From Vombatus ursinus (Eukaryota; Chordata; Mammalia; Diprotodontia; Vombatidae): a DNA stretch of 64,000 bases. A program made the translations under genes and the position numbers. The stretch is taken from the NCBI RefSeq assembly GCF_900497805.2, contig NW_020946557.1, forward strand, positions 6,335,667 through 6,399,666, written 5' to 3'. Position 1 is the stretch's first letter, and the number at the start of each line of letters is the position of its first letter. This document shows positions 11,776-22,835 of the stretch, one piece after another. The notes under the pieces are model-generated. The model worked only from the letters and a program-made list of their open reading frames with translations. It ran no database searches and had not been told where the DNA came from.

Positions 11776-11970
11776 GAGAAAATGTTAGTAATGCTGGCTT
11801 ATGACGCTTCAGATACCTTTCTGTATACTTTTAAATTATCTTAATATGTAAGTTTTCATACATATTTAAAATAAATAAGATTTCAGAATTGTTTAAAAAC
11901 ATGATTGAGGTTTTTTAAAGATAACCTCAAAAATTTAATTGCAATTTGCAACTTTTTTTATTTATTTCAG

Positions 11971-12145
11971 AAAACTCTGGATTGTATTTCCCAGAAATTA
12001 TAAGTGATCCAGGAAGATATTTGATGATTTGTTCACAATCTGTGAAAAAGTGGCTTTATCAGCTGAAGAATGCTGGAAAGTTTCTCTTTATTATGACAAA
12101 TTCACACAGTGACTACTGCAGACTTCTCTGTGAGTACATTATTGG
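11971..12145 (+). CDS. NT5DC1: NT5DC1 internal exon (5'-nucleotidase domain-containing protein 1)
   Basis: The exon encodes about 58 residues, with recognisable runs YFPEI, DPGRYL, SVKKWLYQLKNAGK and SHSDYCRLLCEYIIG. From memory these match human NT5DC1 at roughly residues 177-234. NT5DC1 is a HAD-superfamily protein related to cytosolic 5'-nucleotidase II; its substrate is not well established. The segment FLFIMTNSHSDYC resembles HAD motif II (hydrophobic strand ending in T/S), similar to the TNS motif of cN-II. The exon begins after a polypyrimidine tract and TTTCAG ending at 11970. It ends at the GTAAGT donor starting at 12146. It enters with one base of a Glu codon supplied upstream and leaves in phase 2. 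An apparent start codon just upstream lies in the intron and is not used. No frame damage is seen, so this is very likely a functional exon. Confidence 0.95.
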
Positions 12146-12189
12146 GTAAGTATTGACTATGTCAGATCTTCCTTCCTTTATACATTATC

Positions 12190-12970
12190 TCAGTCTTGAA
12201 AAGAACCTCAGTGACAGCTAGTATACCCTGTATCTGACCACAAATCTAACATCATCAACAAGGGGTTATGTGGCCTCCATTTGAAAACCTACAACCATTT
12301 TTCTACAGTCCTGATTGTTATGTCTTATTTCTTATGTCAAGCATAAATCTTCCTTTCTGTAACTTTCACTCATCTATTCTTCCTCGTACTCCTCTTTGAG
12401 GTCATGCAGAATAAATCTAGCCCCCCCTTTCTTATGATATCCCTTCAGAAAAGTCAAGCTAGTGATCATGTCCCTCTAGATCTTTCTCTTCCACGTAAAT
12501 AACCGCAGTTCTTCTAATTGACCCTTCTATGACTTCATATGGTCATCTTCACCCACCTTTGTCTCCTTCCTGAACATTCTGTATCATTGTCCTACCTAGA
12601 ATGTGGCATCCAGAATTGGACACAGTAATCTAAATATGTTTTTATCAAGGTGCAGGATTATCACTTTTCTCTTGGCTTAATTAGTTTGACCGCCATTTTG
12701 GCAGCCATGTAACACTGCTCATTCATAATTAAATCCACTAAGACTCCCAATCTTTTCCATTCAAGTCTGTACTTATAAAGTTGACTATTTGAAACTAAGT
12801 ATAAAATTATACATTTATTCCTCTTCAGTTTAATAGTATTAGATGTGATCCTTTCTTCTTTTCCTCATGATCTTTCTGGTTTCTGATCTGACATTCAACT
12901 TTTTAGCTATCCTTCTCAGCCTCATGTTATCTGCAGGTTTGGTCAGCATAACACCAATTCCTTAATATTG
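12190..12970 (-). mobile_element. CR1/L3-type LINE relic
   Basis: The plus strand has the antisense CR1/L3 order: 'tgatcatgtccctctagatc', 'tcctacctagaatgtggcat', 'ttggacacagtaatctaaat' and 'ctcatgttatctgcaggttt'. It parallels the relic at 42.6-44 kb. It is very old. Confidence 0.6.
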
Positions 12971-12995
12971 ATCGCAAAAGTGGGAAAAAATGGGT

Positions 12996-12998
<3 letters not shown>

Positions 12999-13040
<42 letters not shown>

Positions 13041-13145
13041 ATATATAAATATGTATATAAATACATATATATGCAAAAATGCATACACATATATATATGC
13101 AATGTGTGCATAAACATGCATTTATATACATGCATACATATATAA
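12999..13145. repeat. (GT)n followed by TATG/CATA tract
   Basis: About 20 GT units start near 12999, followed by ATATA/TGCATA low-complexity sequence. It abuts the 3' end of the 7SL pseudogene and may have grown from its A-rich tail. Confidence 0.9.
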
Positions 13146-13572
13146 TGTGATACTGGGTCTTGTTATCTCTCCCAGCCTAGCAGGAAACTTTTCCTAACAC
13201 AAGTTGATTTGCTGCTCACCCCCCCAACTCCTTCTTTTCTTTTCTTGTGAGTCAGTTGGGGTTAAGTGACTTGCCTAGGGTCACACAGCTAGTGTCAAGT
13301 AACTGAGGCCGGATTTGAACTCAGGTCCTCCCGACTCCAGGGCTGGTGCTCTGTCCACTGCACCACCTAGCTGCCCCTGATAATTTGCCCCTTTTTAAGC
13401 AATGTGGTAGCCGTCTGTTTCTGGGGGGCTTGCTATATTGGTGCTGGATTTAGTGTGGACACCTGATCAGTTTAAATCCTGTTGCAACTCAGAACTTTCA
13501 GACTCAAGCAATTCGCTAGCTTCAGCCTCACCAACAACAGGGAAAAATTTTTAACAGTACAAGGCCAGAGGA
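13146..13572 (-). pseudogene. 7SL (SRP) RNA pseudogene, split by a SINE
   Basis: Read on the minus strand from about 13530, the sequence follows 7SL RNA: GGCTGAAGCTAGCGAATTGC then TTGAGTC, later GATCAGGTGTCCACACTAAA, CAGCACCAATATAGCAAG, GGCTACCACATTGCTTAAAA and AGGGGCAAA. After the SINE comes GAGCAGCAAATCAAC, then GCTAGGCTGGGAGAGATAAC and AAGACCC, matching the 3' Alu-domain strand (CAGCCTGGGCAACATAGCGAGACCC in 7SL, given here in shortened form). The real gene is extremely conserved, so this level of change marks a retropseudogene. The S-domain tip and some 3' sequence are lost. The 5' end is faint. Confidence 0.82.
13232..13377 (-). mobile_element. tRNA-derived SINE inserted in 7SL pseudogene
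   Basis: Complement of the tail, then GTTAAGTGACTTGCCTAGGG, CGGATTTGAACTCAGGTCC and CACCACCTAGCTGCCCC. 7SL sequence resumes on both sides. Confidence 0.88.
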
Positions 13573-13574
13573 AA

Positions 13575-14214
13575 GCTTGGGGGCAATTCACTAGAGACAT
13601 CCCTCCACCTAGATATTAGCTTGTAGGGTTTATTTATTCAACTATTTCTGATTCCACCTAATTACCAACATCTAACCCATGTGTTAGAAACCCTAACATT
13701 CTAAATTGGGAATGAGAATATCTGGGTGACCTATCCTTTATGATCACCACTTCCCTTTCTACATGTTTACATTGCCATCCCTTTAATAATACATTCTAGA
13801 ATTTTCTATTTTGAAATGTTGTATGGCCTGTAATTCTATATGTTTAATTTTACTTCATGTGCTCCTGTTCTCACGAGTTCCCTAAATTTTCCATCTGTGA
13901 TACACTTGCTTCTTAAACAGCAGAGCAAAATACCAGCATAAATGATAATAGAAACAGTGAGAGCAGAGGCATATTAGGAATCAGAAAACAGGACAGGAAG
14001 TAGATGGAACTAGGAAAGAAATTGGAATTGGTAGAAATACAACAGATACATATAGGTAGGAATCAGAGAAAATTGTTTAGCTTGATCAGCATTGGTAGGG
14101 GAAATTCCTCCAAATTCATTGAACAGTAATGAAATCATAAATCTAGGAAGGAAGGAAGCAAAGAAAAGAAGAGAAAAGTAGGAAAAGAATAGCAGATTAG
14201 TAACATTCTGTCTT
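13575..14214. other. Unassigned intronic sequence
   Basis: No recognised repeat or exon. It is purine-rich around 13920-14200. Confidence 0.4.
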
Positions 14215-14340
14215 TATTTCTATTTATTTATTATTTTTAGTGTTCTTTTTTTTAAAGATTCTTTTTTTTTTTCCTTTCCAGGCCCTCCCTCACCTGTTGA
14301 GAAAGCAAGCAATATAACAGTCTGTCTTAAACGTTTGACT
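14215..14340 (-). mobile_element. L1 3'-UTR fragment
   Basis: 'ccctccctcacctgttgagaa' and 'aagcaagcaatataacagtc' match the 3' UTR complement shared by the L1 copies at 8.7, 26.0 and 37.9 kb. Confidence 0.55.
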
Positions 14341-14689
14341 GTCATTATTAGATCTTCATTCTAAAATGTCCATTATACTAGAAAAGAGCCATATGTCTTC
14401 AGTGTTTTCCAAACTTGAATATCCATACTCAGGCCTAAACCTCATAGTTAAGATCACTAACTTGATAGGCAGCACAATGGAGATGCTATCTTGGCTAATT
14501 TAACTGTACTAATGTGGCACCCTTTAGTTTATAGGTATTTTACATCGCCTAGCACAGCAACAGGCACCTCATAAGTAGTTGTGCAATGATTGATTATTTG
14601 GTTATTTGAAGATATTATTCTGTGGTTTCTTAAGCTGCGCATTTGTTTTTTTCTTTTTGACCTGGTCTTTGAAAGCCTAGCCTATTCTC

Positions 14690-14820
14690 CTTCCCAGTAG
14701 CCTCTGTTCACATTTTTCGGAGATGCAAGCTCCTTAAGGCCAGTTTTTTTTTTGTTTGTCTTTGTGTCCCTGGTACCTAGCTCATATTAGATGCTTAACA
14801 AATGCTTATTGAATTTTACT
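14690..14820 (+). mobile_element. L2 3'-end relic
   Basis: The sense L2 end is present: 'tgcaagctccttaaggccag', 'tttgtgtccctggtacctag' and 'gatgcttaacaaatgcttat'. Confidence 0.7.
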
Positions 14821-15307
14821 GAATTCCTCATGTTGAAATTCCGCTAGATCACGACTCAACAAGATATTGATGTAGCAGGGATAGTATTGTCATTTACTGC
14901 TCGGTTCATCTGGGGTGAACCATTTGCTCAGTTTTCTCTTTGTAAGGTGAGACTAATTATACTTCAAAGGGTTGCTGTCAGAGAAGTGCTTTGTAAACAT
15001 TGAAGGGCCGTGTGTTATCCAGTAGTTGTCACTGCATAGGATTTCATGGTGAGAAAGAAAGAAAATGTTTCTCTTTTCGTGGTACTTTAGTGTTGTCGAG
15101 TGAGCTACAGTCTGTTTGCTTTTAGTTGCCACTGTTACTCTCCCCCCAAAATGGATAAATATACTCCTCCTTCCCTAGTGCTACAGGGGCACATTGAACA
15201 AATAATGGAAGTTCAGGGTTGTTGTTATTTTTTAATAGCTTATAGACTTCATCCAGTTATTTTCAGTACATTCATTGGAAATTTCACTCCTTTTCATTGT
15301 CATATAG

Positions 15308-15405
15308 GAATGATTTTACAGATATTTTTGATATTGTGATTTCAAATGCTTTGAAGCCTGGTTTCTTCTCCCATCAACCAAATAAGAGACTGTTCCGAAC
15401 GCTTG
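15308..15405 (+). CDS. NT5DC1: NT5DC1 internal exon
   Basis: The 98-base exon completes the split glycine codon from the previous exon and encodes NDFTDIFDIVISNALKPGFF followed by SHQPNKRLFRTL. Human NT5DC1 has nearly the same stretch. The lysine in NALKPGFF corresponds in position to the HAD motif III lysine, as in the ARKPLFF stretch of cN-II. The acceptor is ATATAG at 15302-15307 and the donor GTAAGT starts at 15406. The exon leaves with one base of a Glu codon, which the exon at 63182 completes. It is intact and short, so an ORF search would miss it. Confidence 0.95.
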
Positions 15406-15689
15406 GTAAGTATTTCTTTCTAATAAGTGTTGCTCGTTTTTAAATTGTGCTTCCTAATTTTGTAAATCTAATTCAAAGTAAAATAGTTGCAACAGCAAAA
15501 TTTATTATTCAGAAATTGTCTCATATGATATTATTACCAGAATAGAAACAACAGTCCTTAGAAGAAGACCAGAATTAAGATTGGAGAGGGAAAAAAAAAA
15601 TGCTTAAATAGGGTAATGATCACACATAATGACAGAAACTTTTTTTTTCTATTAAGATATGGCAGTTTTAAATTGTTAATTGGAATGCT

Positions 15690-16430
15690 ACTTATTCAGT
15701 CCACTTACATTTAACAATCACCTAGTCCTATGCATGGCCCTCTTCTAAGCAAGGGGGGAAAAAGATGAAAAATGTAACAATTTCAGAGTTCACATTCTAA
15801 CAGTGGGTAGGTAGGCTATAATATTAGTATGATACTAGGTTGTATGTAACAGGAGACATCTAGATAAGGCACTGTGGAAATGCAGGAGGAGGAAAAATAC
15901 ACTTTTAGCAGGGGGGATCGTGGAAGTCTTCATGGCACATGATAGATAGATGCCTACCTGATTGATGGAGGTGTCAGAGTGATAGTGAAAATAGCACCAA
16001 ATTTAGAGTCAAGAGGATCTGGTTTTGAATCCCAGCTCTGTCTTTTATTGTGAGTGTGACCTTTACCAAATCATTTAATATCTTTGAGCCTCAGTTTCCT
16101 CATCTGTACAATAAGGGAACGTGGACTAGCTGATCACTGAGGTCTTTTTTAGCTGTTAAATCCATAATCTTTTAAGGTGAACCTTGTAGGAAGAAAAGGA
16201 TTCTCAACAAAGATATGAGAAGGAGGTATATTCCAGGCATAGAGGATGGCCTATACAGATGTACCGATGAAGAAGATATCAGAAGGAGATAAGGGAAAAG
16301 CTAATTGTTGTTTGATTACAATATAGAGTATCTAAATGAAATTAATGTGAAATAACAGAAAGGTATATTGGAAACATTGCAGATGATCAGTTTAAAGAGC
16401 TTGTATTTGTCCTACATACTGTAGAATAAA
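15690..16430 (-). mobile_element. L2 LINE relic split by a MIR-type SINE
   Basis: Antisense L2 pieces occur at 15690-15970 ('gagttcacattctaacagtg', 'atctagataaggcactgtgg') and 16180-16430 ('tattccaggcatagaggatg'). Confidence 0.55.
15975..16175 (+). mobile_element. MIR/Ther-type CORE-SINE
   Basis: 'cctcagtttcctcatctgta' and the upstream 'gagtgtgacctttaccaaat' give the SINE core order; the 3' end 'gatcactgaggtctttttta' is MIR3/Ther-like. Confidence 0.65.
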
Positions 16431-16754
16431 GAAATATACAGATATACCAAGCCTCAGATTCTGCCTAACCAGTGTTGTTTCATGTTCATTAATGCATGAT
16501 CATAACTCAATCCCATCATAGTACCACAAAATAGCTATTTCCAGGCATTCAGTAAATGTCTATTATTGGTGGTAATGATGATCTTCTATTGAAAAGCATT
16601 TTAAAAAGTCAAGACTAACCCAGCATTTCTTCTCTTCATTTACTATCTTTGTTTTTTAAGTTGATTGTGAATTCAAAGGAGCAGCTGTTCAGTAGCCGAC
16701 CAAAGATTCTATAGGAACAAATAGGCTTATTACATAAGCTTTCTGTTTGTTTGT

Positions 16755-17430
16755 TTGTTTTTTTTTAATTTTTATTCTTTTAATTTTTAGTTAATGGAAT
16801 AAACCAAGCATTTCCATAATATAGTGTAATAAAAGATGCACATAAAACTGCAAATCTTGTGACTTGCTATTTCTTTTAAATATATGATAAAGTTATCATG
16901 TAAATTTCTTTTTTTTTCCTTTTTCCTTACCCCCGCACCCTAGAGATGGCTACCATTAGACACAAACATATGTACATATATACATATACACATATATATG
17001 TAAAATCATTCAATACATATTTCTATTTTTCAGCTCTTTCTCTGGATGCAGGTAGCATCTTCCTTTCTAAGTCCTTTGTCATTAATTTGGGTATTTTTAA
17101 TAGTCAAAATGACTTATTTGCTCAAAGTTGTTCTTAAAAAATATAGCTGGTACTATATATAATGTTCTCTTGGTTCTTCACATTTCACTCATTATTATTT
17201 CATGCAAGTCTATCCGTATTTTTCTAAGATCATCAAGCTTATCATTTCTTACAGCATGATTGTATTCCATCACAGTCATATACCACAACTTGTTCATTGA
17301 CTTTCAGAGAATTTCTCACTCATTGGAGAGCTATAAAACAGTAACCAATTCTTTAGTATAAACTTTTTAAATTGTGTAAGTCTTCTGGTAACAGACCTAG
17401 AGATGGTATCCTAGTGGTGGAAAAGCTACC
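16755..17430 (-). mobile_element. L1 3'-end fragment
   Basis: The complement of the L1 3' UTR and ORF2 end is present: 'ctggatgcaggtagcatctt', 'tattccatcacagtcatata', 'ccacaacttgttcattgact' and 'aacagacctagagatggtat'. It is 5'-truncated. Confidence 0.7.
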
Positions 17431-17529
17431 TTTCAGTAAAGAGTTCAGGTACATGTTAATCAAGATACATGGGAGGAAACGATGGCAATAGCTTTTGTAG
17501 AATGATTGCAGACATCCCTTCCCAGTTGA

Positions 17530-17700
17530 GAGGACACAGGATCATAGATCCAGAGGTAGAAGGAATCTGAGAGATCATCTAATCCAACTCCTTTGTTTTA
17601 CAGATGTGAAACTAAGTGGAAAGTTAAGGGGTTTGCTCAGTGTCACACAAGCAGGATTGAACCCAGGTCCTCCGGCTCCAGGGCCAGTACCAGCTGATGG
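17530..17700 (-). mobile_element. MIR3-like SINE relic
   Basis: 'gagatcatctaatccaactc', 'ttttacagatgtgaaactaa' and 'attgaacccaggtcctccgg' give the antisense MIR order. Confidence 0.6.
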
Positions 17701-17704
17701 GAAG

Positions 17705-19626
17705 AATATGATTCTGAAAAGACTTAGTTTTAATAGTAAAAATAAGAAGAGGGTGGAGAGGGAGGGAGCAAACTGCTTACTTAGAGCTGTTCAACTGGGT
17801 ATAACATAAGAGTAATTAGAGTAGAAGAAACCAGCAATTCACAGGAGAGGCAGTAATACTTATGGCCTTGGATGTCGATACACAAATGTGTAGAGTATGG
17901 AGAGTAAACTAAATGAAGTGTTTTTGTCTCTGTTCCTCTTGTTCCAACTTTCTTTTTGAAATAATGTGACAAGGGAATTGTTTGAGTCATGTATGAGCTT
18001 AGCATGTTCATGCTCTTGGCTAAAGATTATTCACTTTTTGCAAGTGAGAAAAATAGAAATTTAGTCAAATGAATAATATATCACTCCTATATTTCTTTTA
18101 GAAAAATAATTTTGGTAAATGAACCTAAATTTATCTTTAAAAAACTATTTTTCTTAAATATGTAGACTTTGAATCTTAATGAGTTTCTTTACATTTGATA
18201 CTCAATCTTTTCTACATTATCATATACCATTTTCCTATCTTGCTAGAATGTTTTCTCCAAAAATAAAAGAACTGAATACATTTCTCCTAAAAGAATAATC
18301 TGCTTTTAAAAATAATTTATTATATATCACTTCATTTATCAGGCACTGTCATTACATGTAAGTGAATTTTTCAAATAGCTAACACAACCTAAACTTTTTT
18401 TTACCACCAATTTTTATTAAATTCTTTCAAAATGTGTTATATATTTCCTTGCTATCTGAAACACAATAGACTGAATCTAATTTTATCATGTCTGTGGTTC
18501 ATTGCTTAATAAAATTGCATAATAAAATAATGTATCCTTCATTTTATTATGCCATAATATGTTGTTACCCTCAGGAGGTACCAGCATGCATGGGGGAAAA
18601 GACCTCTTACTGGTATACTACGTGGTCCCAAACTGCTATGCTTTGCTCATTCTCTCTCCCTTTTAATTTTTGTGTCTCCTTTCTCATTGAGTATATCTAT
18701 TTCCTTTTACTTTTGTTTCCAGTTATTTGTTTCTAGAAAAGCAAAACCATCAAGCTTGTTAGAACTACACATGAAATTATAACCTATGAGATCCTGAATT
18801 TTAAAGAGTTTTAAACCTTAAGAGTTTTAGACCTAAAGAGTTTTAAAGTGCATAAGTTTTATACTGCCTGTCTTGGCTTCTTAAAGCCTTGTGCCCCTAC
18901 TTATTTCCAGATTCGAAGCTTGAAGTCATCAGAATCCTGACCTTAAAATAGGCTGTTTCTGTATTTAATATGATAAAAACTCGAGGTTTTCAGGACCAAA
19001 ATGGAACTCCTCCCCCCCCACTCTTGTCTGGATCTGTCACAATGAGAGCATTGTTTAATGGTAAGAAAACTTACCTTATAAGACGTTAGGTCAGATAATT
19101 TTGGAAAAATCTACCAGTGCAGGGAGAAGCATTTCCTCCTCACTTTTGACCCTAATGAGTAGCAGACTATTTATCTTTCCTTATGTTGTAGTAGTGTAAG
19201 AATGCCAATATTTTTCAAATCCAGCCATCGGGTATTACAGAGGAATGTTTACTCAAGAGCATTTAACCACTGAAAAGAATATATTTTAGTTGCTATTTGT
19301 CTACAGTTTAAAACCTGTATCAAAGAGGAGTTGTATGCCCTCTAATGACTGTGGGCAAGGGGCCAATAAATATTTGCCTAAACTTGCTTAGAGGTAGCTG
19401 ACTGCTGAATGGAGGAAATCATCAGCTGTTTGCTGCCACCTAAGAAGCAGTTAATCATCTCTTCCAAAACTTAGCCCCATGAACTAGAGAGAGTTTGAAT
19501 CCAATGAACTGTCTATTCACAGCAATTTTGTAATATTTTTCATTTGAAAAGGATTTCTGTGTTTTCATTTGTTTGTGTTAAGTTGTGCCCCAGGAGTAAC
19601 CCAAAGCAATTTGTAGCGCCTATGGA
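17705..19626. other. Unassigned intronic sequence
   Basis: Nothing recognised; AT-rich with no coding pattern. A C-run lies near 19011-19019. Confidence 0.4.
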
Positions 19627-19733
19627 CAGGGGTGGGGAACCTGAGGCCTTGAGGCACATGTGGCCCTCTAGGTCCTCAAGTGCTGCCCTTTGACTGAGTC
19701 CAAGTTTTACAGAACAAATCCTTTTATTAAGAG
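19627..19733 (+). mobile_element. hAT-like foldback MITE, one half
   Basis: It begins with the terminal sequence CAGGGGTGGGGAACC and matches the 5' arm of the complete copies at 21.9 and 44.9 kb, but stops at the centre of the palindrome ('aatccttttattaag'). Confidence 0.75.
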
Positions 19734-20029
19734 TTCTCTGGAATACTGACTGATAAGGTATATGATATGCATGCCCAGGATCACACTAGAAGCTCAAATC
19801 AGAGATAGAATTAACTAAAGTCTTCTTAACTCTGAACTAGCTTCCTTTTCACTCTTTTGGCTTTCTTTTTTTTATTCTGAACTTAACAAACAAGCAGGAC
19901 TGTCTTGAAAATAACACATTGAATTTATTATGCACTTAAAGAAAAGCAAGTTTTATGTAATAAAGATTTATAGCTTCATGTATTAATACTCTTTTCTGTT
20001 CTACTTAGACTATAGAAATACTCATTTGC

Positions 20030-21110
20030 TTGTTTGTTTCTCCTACTCACCTCGTCTCTTCCGTATATTTTTTAGATGCTTCCATTTTTTTCTTCCTTTT
20101 TGCCACTTTATTAATCCTATCTAGTCCCTTCCTTCTTACCCCTCAACTCCCTCTCCATGACAGAAAAACCAAACCTTAGTATTGAAGATAGACAGGTAAA
20201 ACAAATCCCAGCAGTTGGTCATATCCAAAAATGTGTCTCAATTCTTCACCTTCAGTTCATCACCTCTCTGTTAGGTGTTTGAGTAGTGTGGTTCATCATG
20301 AGTCTTCAGGCTGGTCATTGCATTGATGAGAGTTCTTAAGTTTTTCATAACCTTTATGATTTTTCTTTTTTCTTCTGTCTTGTTTTTATTGTATAAATTT
20401 TTCTCCTGGTTCTGCTCACTTTACTCTGCATCAGTTAAAAAAGTCTTCCTGCATTTTTCTGAAACCACCCTTCATCATTTCTTATATTACAATAATATTT
20501 CATTACATTCATATTATACCCATAGCATTTTTTCATATGTCTGTTAATAGCTTAGATTTCTTCCTTTGAGAACTGGCTGTTCATATACTTGGATCATTTA
20601 TCCATTGTTCTTTTGTTCTTAAATATTTGAATCAGCTGCTTTTATATTTTCGATATTCAACCTTTTTCAAAGAACCTTGCTGCAAAGAATTTTTTTCTTA
20701 ATTAACTGTTGCTCTTCTAATTTTAACAGAATTATTTTTGTTTGAACCATAATATTAATAAATAATAAATATTAATAAATAATAATAAATAATAAAATGT
20801 AATCAAAATTGACCATTTTATCTTCTGAGATTCTCTCTGTCCTTTATGTGGTTATAAACTCTTCCCCTAGGTATTTTTTCCTCTCTTGCTCCTCTAATTT
20901 GTTTATGTTGTGACCTTTTATATGTACATCTTGTATCCATTTGGAGCTTATCTTATAGTGCAAGACATTGGTCTAAACCTAGTTTGTGCAATACTGCTTT
21001 CCAATTTTCCCAGAAGTTTTTGCAGGATAATGATTTCTTGACCGTTTGGTTTATTGAATGGTATTTGCTTCTCCTTGTTGTACCACTATCCTAGCTTTCT
21101 ATCCACTTCC
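20030..21110 (-). mobile_element. Old L1 fragment (ORF2 and 3' UTR)
   Basis: The complement of L1 ORF2 end ('tcacctctctgttaggtgtt', 'ctgctcactttactctgcat', 'gagaactggctgttcatata') runs into more upstream ORF2 sequence than most copies here. An AATAAT-rich run lies at about 20752-20795. Confidence 0.65.
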
Positions 21111-21918
21111 CAATGCTGCTTCTGAGATTTGGCTCTCGAAGGGAAGTTCAAGGCCATCTAAATCCAGCCACATAATTTTATAAAGATAGAATCAATGTTT
21201 AGGGGAGACATGAAGACAACACTATGGAAAAGGGAGTCTCTTAGCAGCAAAGGACAGAAAAGAGGAAGAATGAAAGTAAAGAAAGAAGAATTTGGAATTG
21301 AAGGAAGACTTTTTAAAAAGTCAGTGAAGCTAGAGGATTACAGTTCGAATTTTGAACTTTTTATGTTCCTCTTCCACTGTTCTCCTGAGATAAAATAAAG
21401 AGTTCACAAATACTTCACAAATGTATCCTATTCTACTATTTTCTCCACTCTCCCCAAGGTAATCTGTTTCTTATATCTAAATCTGGCAGTACCCTATAGA
21501 CAGCATCGTAAACAAAATTCTCAGCCTCTATTCAGGATCTCCATTGAAGTCTTAGATACTTATTTTTAGCTAATTACCACTACCATATTTGATTTGCTGC
21601 TTTTCCTCTCATCCCTACTGTCTCACCCCTTGTTGGGATTCCCAACTTGGGGAGCCAGGGGTAGCATACCTTACCACAAATATTGTCTTATACAATTATT
21701 CAAGTTCTAGTGACGTTAGGTCTTTAGGGAAATGGAAAGTTTAATGGCCCGGTTCTAAAATATTTATCCTTCATTTTTACTCCTCCCTCTAAAACATGCA
21801 TATGCCTTGAAGATACGTTTGCTTTAACACATGGTTGTAATCTCTTAGATTCGTTCATAATGTGTTCTTGTAGAGAAACAAATGCTTGAACAAAAGTGGC
21901 AAGCCCCATTTTAGTCTT
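21111..21918. other. Unassigned intronic sequence
   Basis: No repeat or exon recognised. Confidence 0.4.
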
Positions 21919-22103
21919 CAGGGGTGGGGAACCTGCAGCCTCGAGGCCACATGTGGCCCTCTAGGTCCTCAAGTGCCACCCTTTGACTGAATCCAAACTT
22001 CACAGAACAAATCCCATTAATAAGAGGATTTGTTCTGTAAAACTTGGACTCAATCAAAAGGCTTCACCTAAGGACCTCAAAGGCCGTCGGTTCCCTACCA
22101 TAG
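21919..22103. mobile_element. hAT-like foldback MITE, complete
   Basis: Terminal inverted repeats CAGGGGTGGGGAACC and GGTTCCCTACCATAG bound a whole-length imperfect palindrome (for example 'acagaacaaatccc' against 'gaggatttgttctgt'). Its short size, CAG/CTG-like ends and hairpin form fit a non-autonomous hAT element. No convincing 8-bp target duplication remains. Confidence 0.8.
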
Positions 22104-22149
22104 GATTGTTCTGAAGAGTAGACTAGAAGAAATATTTCAGGAACTTTTT

Positions 22150-22292
22150 GGTTTCTTTGAGAGACAATGGGGCAAAGTGACTTGCCCAAGGTCACACAGC
22201 TAGTAAGTATCAAGTATCAGAGGCCAGATTTGAGCTCAGGTTTTCCTGAATCCAGGGCTGGTGCTTTATCCACTGTGCCATCTAACTGTCCC
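22150..22292 (-). mobile_element. tRNA-derived SINE
   Basis: Complement of the tail, 'aaagtgacttgcccaaggtc', 'gatttgagctcagg' and 'gccatctaactgtcccc'. Flanking CAGGAACTTTT and CAGAAACTTTT look like the target duplication, with one mismatch. Confidence 0.85.
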
Positions 22293-22649
22293 CAGAAACT
22301 TTTAAAAGTTTTTTAATCTCAATTGAAAAACTACATTTACCATTGAGAAAACTAAGATTTAGACACTTGTGTTTTGCCAAAGGTAAGAGGCAGGTCCAGC
22401 ATTTGAATCTAGGCTCTCCGCCCAGATAGCGGGATCTCCTTCCCCCTCCATGGTAAACATATAATTGGAGGAGAAAGAAAGGTAACAATTGGGGTGGGGG
22501 AAGGGGATAACAAGAAAGGCCCACCAACAAGGTGGCCTCTAGGTATAATAAGACATGTAGTAAATATTTGACTACAGGTATTGCACCTCCTATACACCAT
22601 GGTCTATCCATCCTCCACCTCTACCTTGAAGCAAGATTCTGCCTTCTAC

Positions 22650-22835
22650 CTGAGGGCCACATTCAGTTTTCCTGATCTGTATCTTGCCACTGGACCCGGA
22701 TGACTTCGGAGGAGAAAGTGAGGCTGGTGACTTTTCACAGCCCTCCCTCACTTAAATCCACTTCACCTGCATGTCATGGCATCACCTCCCTGATGTCATG
22801 GTTCACTTTGAGAGCAAAGGACAAACAGCAACAAC
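22650..22835 (+). mobile_element. RTE-tailed SINE-like repeat
   Basis: 'gatctgtatcttgccactgg', 'tgaggctggtgacttttcac', 'atcacctccctgatgtcatg' and 'gagcaaaggacaaacagcaa' with an AACAACAACA-type end. The same unit occurs in reverse at 26.56-26.92 kb. The 3' end resembles RTE/BovB tails. Family name uncertain. Confidence 0.65.

Larger units (their letters stand above)
1..11970 (+). other. NT5DC1: NT5DC1 intron, 3' part
   Basis: This is the downstream part of the intron preceding the 11971 exon; the upstream exon lies outside the window. By comparison with human it should end near MSAFK plus the first base of the Glu codon. The interval holds only transposable-element remnants and unassigned sequence. 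Confidence 0.85.
12146..15307 (+). other. NT5DC1: NT5DC1 intron, 3.2 kb
   Basis: This is a complete GT-AG intron between the phase-2 exon and the 98-base exon. It contains a CR1/L3 relic, a dinucleotide repeat, an antisense 7SL pseudogene with a SINE in it, an L1 3' fragment and an L2 3' end. Confidence 0.9.

Noticed and set aside
11946-11970. In-frame upstream extension of the NT5DC1 exon that could be read as a start
   Set aside because: It is polypyrimidine tract and the TTTCAG splice acceptor; the human protein continues upstream of this exon.
12927-13131. ORFs with long His-Thr repeats
   Set aside because: They are translations of the (GT)n microsatellite.
22282-22611. 109-codon minus-strand ORF
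   Set aside because: It begins in repeat-poor sequence and runs into a SINE edge, with no family likeness and low-complexity leucine/proline content.
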